The notes below the pieces were generated by a model, which did not search any database, had not been told where the DNA came from, and saw only the letters and a program-made list of their open reading frames with translations. Below, piece after piece: positions 29,106 through 37,201 of a DNA stretch of 64,000 nt (its first letter is position 1; the number at the start of each line of letters is the position of its first letter). This stretch comes from VAZQ01 sp045811525 (GTDB taxonomy: Bacteria; Pseudomonadota; Alphaproteobacteria; Rhizobiales; Xanthobacteraceae). The stretch is taken from contig JBJMTV010000015.1 in NCBI GenBank assembly GCA_045811525.1, forward strand, positions 62,001 to 126,000, read 5' to 3'. The translations under genes and the position numbers were made by a program.

Positions 29106-29837
29106 TCACATCACACGCTTGGGTAGGCGGTGCACCAGATACGCCAGTGTTCCCCCGACCATGCCCGTCCAGAGCAGATCGAGACCGATTTCCCACCACG
29201 TCAACAAAGGCGCGAGGATCAAACCCAGTGCGAGCGCCAGCCAATCAGCTAGTCCGCGGCAATTGCGTGTCGTCGAGATCAGAAAGGACATTGGAGTGAG
29301 GAACAGGAGAGCGGCGGTCAGCATGGCAGGAAGTGACGTGGCCAGATAATAGCCAGCGAGCGTGCCGAGTTGGGCAGCCGCCATAAAGCCGATGCCGAGC
29401 CCATTGGTGAAATTAACACGCTTCTCGCGCGGGATCGCCGGCAGCAGCCGCATTGCTTCTATCCACAAGCTTACCGCCGTCAGCTGTGCGGGAAGGACAA
29501 GCGCCGCGCGCCGCGTGTCGCTACTTTTCGCGAGCGGCAAGAGCGATATGATCATGGGCAGGATGCGAGCGCCGCTCAACCACACGGCAATCGCGGTCTC
29601 GAAGGGGGTAGCACCAGCTCCAAGTGCGGAGATCAGGAGGACTTGCGCCGGCCCCATCCACACCAGGAAGGTTGAACTGAGCATCCATCCCAGACTAAAG
29701 CCGAAGTCGTGAGCGAGTGCGGCAATGCCGAGATACGTGCCAATCAAGACGTAAGCGAGCGCCGATCCCCAGGCGGCGCGGAAGCCGGCAAAGAATGCCG
29801 CACCACTGCTCGAAGGAACGTGCGCGCCATCCGCCAT
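29106..29837 (-). CDS. azlC: AzlC family transport permease
   Basis: 243-residue membrane protein, about seven hydrophobic segments. The N-terminal GFRAAWGSALAYVLIG and STFLVWMGPAQVL are family features, as is NGARILPM-like LSGARILPMIISLLPL. It works with AzlD to export amino acids. The gene starts with ATG at 29837 and is immediately followed by azlD. Confidence 0.9.
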   Translation of the reverse strand: MADGAHVPSSSGAAFFAGFRAAWGSALAYVLIGTYLGIAALAHDFGFSLGWMLSSTFLVWMGPAQVLLISALGAGATPFETAIAVWLSGARILPMIISLLPLAKSSDTRRAALVLPAQLTAVSLWIEAMRLLPAIPREKRVNFTNGLGIGFMAAAQLGTLAGYYLATSLPAMLTAALLFLTPMSFLISTTRNCRGLADWLALALGLILAPLLTWWEIGLDLLWTGMVGGTLAYLVHRLPKRVM

Positions 29838-29892
29838 GAGTTGTCGCTTTGGTCCTGCTTAATCGTCCATGCACGGCGGACAAGGCGCACTG

Positions 29893-30723
29893 TCAACCCT
29901 CCTCGCGGGTGCCGTCGCCAGTAACAATCGCCACGTAGCGCTCGGCGGATGCTCGCACGGCCTCCTTACCCCCATGCGGGATGATGCGATCGAAGAAGGC
30001 GCCATAGATAACGTCGAAATCGAACGGCTCGAGCATGTCCGCGACATGCCTCACCGCCGGCGCCGAGAGCGGAATGAGATTTGGATAGCTGCGCATAAAG
30101 CTCACGTGGCGACGATCCGGGATGAGCTGCACGATATCCCCGCTCAAAAGTGCCCCGCGACCCTGTCCCCCTTCCGCCCAGTGCAGCACAGTGCCGCCGG
30201 CAAAATGGCCACCGCAGCGAATGAGCGTGAGGCCATCTGCGAGCGACAGCCGATCGCCGTGCCACAGCGCGATTTTCGGATCGGAGCGCATGATCCACTG
30301 CCGGTCAGCGGCATGCAAATGGATCGGCACGCCACCGAAAGCACGGCTCCATTGCACCATCGTGCAGTAATAATGCGGATGCGAGATCGCGATACCCGCC
30401 AGGCCGCCGAGCGCTTTCACGATCTCGACCGTGGCCGAGTCAATGAGTGGTATGCAATCCCACAGGAAGTTGCCGGACCGGTGCCGCAACAAGAGCGCAC
30501 GCTGGCCGATCGAAAACTTGGGGACCGTGCCGATACCTATGAGACCAGGCTCGTGCTCGCGATAGCAGTTGAAATAACGCCGGCCTAAAGCATCGAGTGT
30601 GGTCCATTTCTGCCCGCCCGGCGGAACGAACTGCCGTTCGTCTTCGCAGATAGGACAGCGCTCAGGCGGTTCGTCACTCGGCGTGAACTCAGTCCCGCAT
30701 GTCTCGCAAATGAAAGCCGGCAT
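29893..30723 (-). CDS. Metallo-beta-lactamase fold protein with N-terminal zinc ribbon
   Basis: 276-residue protein. Residues 1-30 carry a rubredoxin-like CETC...CPIC knuckle. The remaining part has MBL-like elements: ISHPHYYCTM in the place of HxHxDH, CGGHFAGGTVLHW and LLSGDIVQ. Only part of the usual metal set (H-x-H, H, D) is retained, because the Asp-His pair of motif 2 is replaced. This variant appears to be a family trait rather than a local mutation. The start ATG 30723 has AGGGG upstream. No operon partner. Confidence 0.82.
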   Translation of the reverse strand: MPAFICETCGTEFTPSDEPPERCPICEDERQFVPPGGQKWTTLDALGRRYFNCYREHEPGLIGIGTVPKFSIGQRALLLRHRSGNFLWDCIPLIDSATVEIVKALGGLAGIAISHPHYYCTMVQWSRAFGGVPIHLHAADRQWIMRSDPKIALWHGDRLSLADGLTLIRCGGHFAGGTVLHWAEGGQGRGALLSGDIVQLIPDRRHVSFMRSYPNLIPLSAPAVRHVADMLEPFDFDVIYGAFFDRIIPHGGKEAVRASAERYVAIVTGDGTREEG

Positions 30724-30934
30724 GCCCCTGGTCGCTCATCCACTCGCCGCAACCCGGCGCTCGCGCACATCCTGCCGAACAATCGCGAGCTTCGGGTCGA
30801 AGCCGTAGCGCACTCATCCAATTGCTGATGCTCGAAGTCCGCATCCGAGACTGCAAGCTCTGACGAAGTCCGGCGACGAGCCGGACACAATGCGCTCATG
30901 GCGTGCGACAAAGCCACTGTCTGGACCGACGGGT

Positions 30935-30960
30935 GAGCGGCGCGAACAACGCGCCCGCTC
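30935..30960 (-). terminator. Strong hairpin downstream of clpA
   Basis: GAGCGGGCGCG/CGCGCCGCTC pairs over ten bases with one bulged G and a five-base loop, starting six bases after the clpA stop on the minus strand. No T run follows, so it may be a Rho-dependent or mRNA-protecting stem. Confidence 0.35.
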
Positions 30961-30966
30961 ATCAGC

Positions 30967-33393
30967 TCAAACTTTGACCAGAGGCACCTTGGGGACCGAT
31001 CCGCGCGGTGACGGAGGTCCGCCGTCCCCCCGTGGTCCAGGCGGCTTGCGTCTGGGGCTACGACGTTTCGGCTTGGCTTGCGGAATTTTTTCCGGCTTCG
31101 GCGTCACCGGTCCGTCGAGATACTCAAAACCGAGCTTGTCCAGACCCGATTCCTCATCTCTCACCTGGATGACGCGCACGTGGCCGCCAGCTTTCAGCTT
31201 GCCGAACAGAACCTCGTCCGCGAGCGGCTTCTTGATGGTCTCCTGGATGAGGCGTGCCATCGGACGCGCGCCCATCTGCTCGTCGTAGCCATGCTCGATG
31301 AGCCATTTCGTGGCGTCTTCCGACAGCTCTATTGTGACATCGCGGTCGCCGAGCTGCGCCTCGAGCTGCAACACGAACTTCTCCACCACCTTGGCGATGA
31401 TCTCAGAGGTCAGATGGGCAAAGGTGATGATGGCATCGAGGCGGTTGCGGAATTCGGGGGCGAACAGCCGGTTGATGGCCTCGAGGTCGTCGCCTTCACG
31501 CTTGATCCGGGTGAATCCATACGCCTGCCGCGCGAGGTCAGCAGCACCGGCATTCGTGGTCATGATCAGGATCACGTTGCGGAAGTCGACCTGCTTTCCG
31601 TTGTGGTCGGTCAGCTTGCCGTGGTCCATGATCTGCAGGAGGACGTTGTAGAGATCGGGATGCGCCTTCTCGATCTCGTCCAGCAGCAGCACGCAATGCG
31701 GGTGCTGGTCCACGCCATCCGTGAGGAGCCCGCCCTGATCGAACCCCACATAGCCGGGCGGCGCGCCGATCAGCCGTGAGACCGTATGGCGCTCCATGTA
31801 CTCCGACATGTCAAAGCGGATCATCTCCACCCCAAGCGCCGTCGCCAGCTGCTTTGCCACTTCCGTCTTGCCGACGCCGGTCGGACCGGAAAAGAGGTAA
31901 CAGCCGATCGGCTTTTCAGGCTCGCGCAGCCCCGCACGCGCCAACTTGATGGAGGCGGATAGTGCGGTGATGGCCTTGTCCTGTCCGTAGACGACGGTCT
32001 TGAGCGTCTGCTCAAGATGCTGAAGCACGACCGCGTCGTCCTTCGATACCGTCTTGGGAGGGATCCGCGCCATCGTGGCGATCGTGGTTTCAATCTCCTT
32101 GAGCCCGATGGTCTTCTTACGACGACTCTCCGGCAGTAGCATCTGTGCAGCACCGGACTCATCAATGACATCGATCGCCTTGTCCGGCAGCTTGCGGTCA
32201 TGGATGTATCGCGCCGACAGCTCAACGGCAGCTTTGATGGCTTCCGAGGTGTATTTGAGCTTGTGATAGTCCTCGAAGTAAGGCTTCAGCCCTTTGAGGA
32301 TCTCTATCGCGTCCGACACCGTCGGCTCGTTCACGTCGATCTTCTGAAACCGGCGCACCAAGGCGCGGTCTTTCTCGAAGTATTGGCGGTATTCCTTGTA
32401 CGTAGTCGAGCCGATGCAACGCAGCGTCCCCGATGCAAGCGCAGGCTTGAGCAAGTTGGAGGCATCCATGGCGCCGCCGGAGGTCGCACCAGCGCCGATG
32501 ACGGTGTGGATCTCGTCGATGAACATGATGGCGCCGGGATAGGCCTCGAGCTCCTTTATTACCTGCTTCAGGCGCTCCTCGAAATCGCCGCGGTAGCGCG
32601 TGCCGGCGAGCAACGTGCCCATGTCCAGCGAGAACACGGTCGAATTCTTGAGCACGTCCGGGACTTCTCCGTGCACGATGCGGCGCGCCAGACCCTCGGC
32701 AATGGCGGTCTTGCCCACACCCGCCTCGCCCACGAACAACGGGTTATTCTTCTGGCGGCGACAGAGCACCTGGATCGTGCGATTGATCTCGGCTCCGCGA
32801 CCGATCAGCGGATCGATCTTGCCTTCGCGCGCCTTCTTGTTGAGATTGACGCAATAGGCTTCTAGAGCATCGCCCTTTTTCTTCTGCTCGTCTCCGGTCT
32901 TCGTATCGGTGTCCTCCTCCGAGCCACGCACCGGCCGCGCTTCCGACATGCCGGGACGCTTGGCGATACCATGGCTGATATAGTTGACGGCATCGTAGCG
33001 CGTCATGTCCTGCTCTTGCAGGAAATAGGCGGCATGGCTCTCGCGCTCGGCGAAGATCGCGACTAGCACATTGGCGCCGGTGACCTCCTCGCGCCCTGAC
33101 GACTGCACGTGGATCACCGCTCGCTGGATGACGCGCTGAAAGCCCGCCGTCGGCTTGGAGTCGTCGTTTCCATCGCTTACGAGGTTCTCGAGCTCACTCT
33201 CGAGATAGGCGGTGAGGCTGCGCCGGAGCTTGTCGAGGTCGACGTTGCAGGCGCGCATCACTGCGGCCGCATCCTGATCGTCGAGTAGCGCTAGCAGCAA
33301 GTGCTCGAGCGTGGCGTATTCGTGATGGCGCTCGTTGGCGAGCGCCAGCGCGCGGTGGAGTGACTGCTCGAGATTGCGAGAAAAAGTAGGCAT
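30967..33393 (-). CDS. clpA: ATP-dependent Clp protease ATP-binding subunit ClpA
   Basis: 808-residue AAA+ unfoldase that feeds substrates to ClpP. The N-domain (MPTFSRNLEQ, double Clp repeat) spans residues 1-145. D1 has Walker A GEAGVGKTA near residue 223 and Walker B FIDEIH; D2 has GPTGVGKTE near residue 500 and LLDEIEKAHPD. There is no ClpB-type middle coiled coil, which fixes the assignment as ClpA. The C-terminus carries a Pro/Arg/Gly-rich tail after the D2 small domain. clpS precedes it by 66 bases and supplies the N-end-rule adaptor. Confidence 0.98.
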   Translation of the reverse strand: MPTFSRNLEQSLHRALALANERHHEYATLEHLLLALLDDQDAAAVMRACNVDLDKLRRSLTAYLESELENLVSDGNDDSKPTAGFQRVIQRAVIHVQSSGREEVTGANVLVAIFAERESHAAYFLQEQDMTRYDAVNYISHGIAKRPGMSEARPVRGSEEDTDTKTGDEQKKKGDALEAYCVNLNKKAREGKIDPLIGRGAEINRTIQVLCRRQKNNPLFVGEAGVGKTAIAEGLARRIVHGEVPDVLKNSTVFSLDMGTLLAGTRYRGDFEERLKQVIKELEAYPGAIMFIDEIHTVIGAGATSGGAMDASNLLKPALASGTLRCIGSTTYKEYRQYFEKDRALVRRFQKIDVNEPTVSDAIEILKGLKPYFEDYHKLKYTSEAIKAAVELSARYIHDRKLPDKAIDVIDESGAAQMLLPESRRKKTIGLKEIETTIATMARIPPKTVSKDDAVVLQHLEQTLKTVVYGQDKAITALSASIKLARAGLREPEKPIGCYLFSGPTGVGKTEVAKQLATALGVEMIRFDMSEYMERHTVSRLIGAPPGYVGFDQGGLLTDGVDQHPHCVLLLDEIEKAHPDLYNVLLQIMDHGKLTDHNGKQVDFRNVILIMTTNAGAADLARQAYGFTRIKREGDDLEAINRLFAPEFRNRLDAIITFAHLTSEIIAKVVEKFVLQLEAQLGDRDVTIELSEDATKWLIEHGYDEQMGARPMARLIQETIKKPLADEVLFGKLKAGGHVRVIQVRDEESGLDKLGFEYLDGPVTPKPEKIPQAKPKRRSPRRKPPGPRGDGGPPSPRGSVPKVPLVKV

Positions 33394-33459
33394 GTCAGTT
33401 CCCGTGGTAACGCGTCATATGGGCCCGGCGTTCCCGGTTTTCCAGTCGCTTTGTCTCGC

Positions 33460-33855
33460 TCATTTTTTCTCCATAACGCACTGGAGCGGATGCTGGTGCT
33501 TGCGAGCGAAGTCCATGACTTGAGTGACCTTGGTTTCCGCCACCTCGTAGGTAAATACACCGCACTCGCCTATGCCGTGTTGATGCACATGCATCATGAT
33601 GAGGTGCGCGGCGTCGTGGTCCTTGTTGAAGAAACGCTCGAGCACATGGACCACGAATTCCATGGGCGTGTAATCGTCATTGAGCAGCAGCACACGGTAA
33701 AGACTCGGGCGTTTGGTCTGCGGTTTGGTTTTGGTGATCACCGCCGTACCCGGCGAGCCCGGCGTTCGCCGTTTCTGGTTGTCCTCCTCTCCCAGTCGCG
33801 GCACACCCCGGCGTCCAGCGGTGTCCACGTTCATCTCGGTTCGGCTTGCGGTCAT
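33460..33855 (-). CDS. clpS: ATP-dependent Clp protease adaptor ClpS
   Basis: 131-residue adaptor that brings N-degron substrates to ClpA. The first 45 residues are basic and disordered. The core begins YRVLLLNDDYTPMEFVVHVL (the DD and Met pocket residues of the family) and continues with HVHQHGIG, then VFTYEVAETKV. ATG 33855 or, seven codons later, ATG 33834 may be used. It lies directly upstream of clpA on the same strand, a conserved pair. Confidence 0.96.
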   Translation of the reverse strand: MTASRTEMNVDTAGRRGVPRLGEEDNQKRRTPGSPGTAVITKTKPQTKRPSLYRVLLLNDDYTPMEFVVHVLERFFNKDHDAAHLIMMHVHQHGIGECGVFTYEVAETKVTQVMDFARKHQHPLQCVMEKK

Positions 33856-34295
33856 GGCTAGTTTACGGGTCTCGGCGTGGCAGCATTGGGGCGAGGGAAC
33901 CAGGCGACACTATTCATTTTAGTGAGCCGCCTATGCCCGTTCCAGAGGCGCTTGAGCCTCTGAATTGGGCGGAAAACTCGGCCCCGCAAGATCGGCCCGC
34001 AGCTTAGGTGCTCTCACGAGGTCTGAACCCATGCTATGTGCGAGCTTTCTTTGAGTCCGCAAGGGCGGCGTAGCGCCCCTGGCTACCCTCAAGAATCGCT
34101 CCACTCATGGCGCCCGTTGATGCTGCCTCTCGGAGCTTCGCGCCTACTCTGCGGTGCTCAAGGGTGCTGGACGCGACGACCGTTGCTGCGGTGGCGCAGT
34201 GTAAGATTCCGGAGGTAGCAATCTCTCATGCTGGAGGATCGCTGATGGGCCGCAAGCTGCGCCTGATCATCGCGCCGCGTAGCCCGGGTTTGGCG
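33856..34295. other. Intergenic region between porin end and clpS start
   Basis: 440 bases, between the end of the porin gene and clpS. A short inverted repeat CAGAGGC/GCCTCTG with a six-base loop is at 33943-33962; the promoter of clpS should lie just left of it. An open plus-strand frame through 34107-34523 has no coding bias and overlaps the porin antisense, so I do not call a gene. Confidence 0.35.
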
Positions 34296-36281
34296 TCAGA
34301 ACTCACCATGCAGACGCGCAGCAAAGATCGATACCGGTCCGCGGTCCGCATTGTACGCAGGATCGGCGATGAACTGGTAATCGAAGGTGACCGTCGACCA
34401 CTTGTTGACGTTGCAGGCATAGAACGCCTCGATGATCTTCTCGGGCGCATAGTTCAGCATGCCGTCACCGATGAGGAGACCGAGCCCGCCCGCAGCGAGG
34501 AAGTCGCGGTGCGGCGCGGATAGACCGTTCACCGCGCCGGCAACGCCAATCCGATCGTTTGGTCTTCCCCAGGAAGCCCCCATGATGGACACTCCGCCAG
34601 AGAGGCTGCGGTCGATGTCGGTGAACGAGAGGATTTCGTTCTTTCCATCGTTCCAGCTGAACCGGGCAAATAGGCCGACATCCTTCCCTAGCGCCTGTTC
34701 GGCGTTGACGTAGAATCCTTGCTTCGGCCGTTGGCGGCGGGTCTCCGCTATGGCGTCGTTGATGTCGATTGTTGGGTTGAAATCCGCGATTGCCAGCGCC
34801 TCGCGATAATTTCCCATATTGCCACGATTGGCGAACAAGCCGAGACGCAGCTTCCCGGGCTGGTCGAATGCCGAGTACCGAACTTCCCACTCGATAACCG
34901 CACCGCCGGTGTTGAACACCAGCACGTCACTGTTCTGATGCTCAGGGACTTGAAACACCCCGACGCGCAGAGCCCACGCCTTGCGATTGAGCTCCACGAC
35001 AGCGCCGCGCGTGAAACCCGGGAGATCGGCGGGGAAATCATACGCGGCCGCCGACCAGATTGCCCAGTTCATAAAATCGGCGCGCGGGTCATGGGCATAC
35101 GTATTGGCATCGAACATATCGCTGACGGCGAAACGACCGACGGTAAGAGTAACCCGGTCGATGTCACGCTTGCCGGGAAGCTGGTTGGGAGCATCCTCCA
35201 CGCTCTCCTCCTCGCCCCCCAGTCCGAAAGTTTGACGGAAAAAATAACGTTGCGCCCGAAACCGGGGGAAGGCCGTGCCGCCCTTCTGTGCTTCGCCATT
35301 GGAAAATCCGGCAAGACCCAATGTTCTGTTCAGGCCGAAGCCCTGGTCGAGCTCGGGATTGAAATAGGCCTCACCGCCGTCCCAGAGCCGCCGGCCGATA
35401 AAGGCCGTGCTTGTCCACGATTCTCGAGTTTGCCCCTTCCCAGGAAGGCTGTAGGGACCCTCGTAGGGCGAGTGGAAGCTCGGATAGCCTTGCGGCAGAA
35501 ACGTCGTCTGCCCGTGAATGCTCCACCCGTCGTCAGTCGTGACGGCATTCTTGGGAGGTGCCTTTAGGACTCCCCAACTTGGGGCGGAGGCGCCCCACAC
35601 ATGATAGCTGAGGCCGAACTTTGCGAGGTGAATGCTCGGAGCGACGTGCAGGTCCGGAGCTGCGTCAACTGATCCATAGCTGCGTCGACCCAGGTCGACA
35701 TAGTTGTATTCGTACCGTGCGGTCCATTTGCCGGTCAGCGCGTGCTCAAATCCCACACCTGCGGCCCAGCCCAGGTGGTCCGAGGAACGTCTGCCTACAA
35801 GCTCGCCCTCAGGGCTGTTCAACTGCAGCTCGCTTTGCCCCCACGCGAACCCTGCCGTTCCGTAAAGCATTGCGTCAGAGACCGCATAACCCAGTCTCAT
35901 CCTCCCGGTAGCAATGTAGTTCATCGTCGTGTTGAACGGCGCCGGGCTGAAGGCGCGCTGATCGAGTGGGCTAGGAAAGCTGATGTCCGCCTCCAGGCCG
36001 AACACGACGCCGCTCGCCATTTGCGCCAAATACCCGACCTGATATCCGCCGATCAGACCGGTCACCGTCGCTGGAAGAAATACACCCTGCAACGGCAAAG
36101 GGTTCGTTCCGGGGCCCAAAGTCCCGCCACCGTAGCCGGTATGGAAGCCCACGTTGAAACCGGACCAGTCGTAGAGCTTAGGTGGAAGTTGTGGGGTTCG
36201 CTTGACGGACTGATCAGCAGCGCTCGCCGCTGTTGTCAGCGCGAGCAGCAGCACAGCAATGCCGAACCCGCTCGTTCCCAT
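34296..36281 (-). CDS. Fused Omp25-like barrel and OprB-like carbohydrate porin
   Basis: 661-residue outer-membrane protein. The signal peptide ends at about residue 21 (TAASA). Residues 35-235 match the small eight-stranded Omp25/Omp31 type barrel: YDWSGFNVGFHTGYGGG and a strand ending YNYVDLG. From about residue 250 to the end the sequence changes to an OprB-type carbohydrate-selective porin, with DGWSIHGQTTFLPQGY, repeated strands of alternating aromatic residues, and a C-terminal Phe (HGEF) as barrel proteins require. ATG 36281 has a GAGGAGG block upstream. Fusions of this form occur in relatives as far as I recall, but roles of the first barrel are unknown. Confidence 0.85.
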   Translation of the reverse strand: MGTSGFGIAVLLLALTTAASAADQSVKRTPQLPPKLYDWSGFNVGFHTGYGGGTLGPGTNPLPLQGVFLPATVTGLIGGYQVGYLAQMASGVVFGLEADISFPSPLDQRAFSPAPFNTTMNYIATGRMRLGYAVSDAMLYGTAGFAWGQSELQLNSPEGELVGRRSSDHLGWAAGVGFEHALTGKWTARYEYNYVDLGRRSYGSVDAAPDLHVAPSIHLAKFGLSYHVWGASAPSWGVLKAPPKNAVTTDDGWSIHGQTTFLPQGYPSFHSPYEGPYSLPGKGQTRESWTSTAFIGRRLWDGGEAYFNPELDQGFGLNRTLGLAGFSNGEAQKGGTAFPRFRAQRYFFRQTFGLGGEEESVEDAPNQLPGKRDIDRVTLTVGRFAVSDMFDANTYAHDPRADFMNWAIWSAAAYDFPADLPGFTRGAVVELNRKAWALRVGVFQVPEHQNSDVLVFNTGGAVIEWEVRYSAFDQPGKLRLGLFANRGNMGNYREALAIADFNPTIDINDAIAETRRQRPKQGFYVNAEQALGKDVGLFARFSWNDGKNEILSFTDIDRSLSGGVSIMGASWGRPNDRIGVAGAVNGLSAPHRDFLAAGGLGLLIGDGMLNYAPEKIIEAFYACNVNKWSTVTFDYQFIADPAYNADRGPVSIFAARLHGEF

Positions 36282-36456
36282 CGAGGCCCCCCTCCTCGAT
36301 ATAGCAAAGATTCTGCTCGCTGTGGGCAAAACGCGCGTCACCAAGGGAAGAGAAGCAACACTCGCAGCTACTGCTGTTGCAGATCGGCTACTCGGCCAGC
36401 TTGCGCGACTTGTCCAAACAGTCCTGCGCGTCGGACATGGAGCTTATTAAACGCTA

Positions 36457-36479
36457 AAGCCCGGCACAGGGCCGGGCTT
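36457..36479 (-). terminator. Intrinsic terminator of the phasin gene
   Basis: Perfect 9-bp stem AAGCCCGGC/GCCGGGCTT with five-base loop, starting about 30 bases after the phasin stop. On the minus strand it runs into TTTAGCGTTTAATAA, a weak U-rich tail. Confidence 0.7.
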
Positions 36480-36509
36480 GGGCGTCAGGCAAAATCAAGG
36501 TACGTCGGA

Positions 36510-36842
36510 TTAGCGGGCGACCTTGCCGAGCTGACCTTCGAACGGCTTGTAGGCCTCCTTGGCGAGATCGGCATAAAGCTCTCCAAGCTTCGTCGCCTGC
36601 GCAACAAAGCCTTCGTACGAGCTCTTCACGTAGTCGCTCTGCACCTCGAACACCTTCTCAAGCGACTTGGCACCAATCAGCTTCTCGGTTGCCGCGGATC
36701 CCTGCTCGAAGACCTTTCTGGAATAATCCGTCACCTCAACGGCGATAGCCTGCACGCTCTGCGAGAAGGCGCCGAACGACTTCATCGTGGCGTCCATATT
36801 GCCCTTCCCGAGTTGTTGGAACTCGTCCATGTTCTTCATCAT
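36510..36842 (-). CDS. Phasin family protein
   Basis: 110-residue polyhydroxyalkanoate granule-associated protein of PF09361. The helical sequence starts MMKNMDEFQQLGKGN and shows regular heptads with QSVQAIAVEVTDYSRKVFEQGS in the middle (the last part is the Phasin_2 hallmark) and ends AYKPFEGQLGKVAR. Starts at either of two Met codons (36842, 36839) with GGAAAGG upstream. It coats PHB granules and often depends on PhaR repression; TGC-type palindromes upstream support this. Monocistronic, closed by a strong terminator. Confidence 0.92.
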   Translation of the reverse strand: MMKNMDEFQQLGKGNMDATMKSFGAFSQSVQAIAVEVTDYSRKVFEQGSAATEKLIGAKSLEKVFEVQSDYVKSSYEGFVAQATKLGELYADLAKEAYKPFEGQLGKVAR

Positions 36843-36907
36843 CTCGAACCTTTCCGGCGGCGCGGCCGCGCTTTCTGCGCAAAACCGGCTGCTTGCCGGT
36901 TGCCACG

Positions 36908-36957
36908 GATATATTGCGGTGCACAAAAGAATCAAGACATATTTTGCAATGCAAAAT
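36908..36957 (-). promoter_or_regulatory. Phasin promoter with two PhaR-like TGC palindromes
   Basis: On the minus strand a -35 TTGATT (36935-36930) and a -10 TATATC (36913-36908) are separated by 16 bases. That spacer contains TTTTGTGCACCGCAA (36914-36928), and a near-perfect palindrome ATTTTGCATTGCAAAAT is at 36957-36941 just upstream. PhaR repressors bind TGC/GCA dyads of this kind near phasin genes. The arrangement predicts repression when no granules are present. Confidence 0.55.
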
Positions 36958-37201
36958 CCACCTGCCTTCGCCACGCGCCCGTTTAACGGTTTCGCAATTG
37001 CCCGGGCCTACCGTCTGCTACGTGCCAGGTGCTTGACCCGTGAGGACTAAGGGCCAGGGTGCGCCGCGTCGCGACCAGCGGTGGGGCACCAAAAGGCCGG
37101 AAAAGGTCCAGAAAACCGCCTTTTTTAGTTCGTCCAATCGCTCCACTCGGCACGACAGGGGTGTCAGCGCCCAACCGCGCTGACGAGGACGGGGAGATAG
37201 C
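36958..37201. other. Divergent intergenic region between phasin and dacF promoters
   Basis: About 240 bases beyond the phasin promoter. It should hold the start of the carboxypeptidase transcript. I see GC-rich, non-coding sequence and no convincing -35/-10 pair; GGGGAG lies just before the ATG of the carboxypeptidase gene. Confidence 0.3.

Noticed and set aside
32200..32865. 221-residue plus-strand frame opposite clpA
   Set aside because: Antisense to the AAA+ core; Arg/Val/Leu-rich without a fold.
35742..36986. 414-residue plus-strand frame opposite the porin and phasin
   Set aside because: Antisense of both genes and the terminator; no domain or ribosome site.
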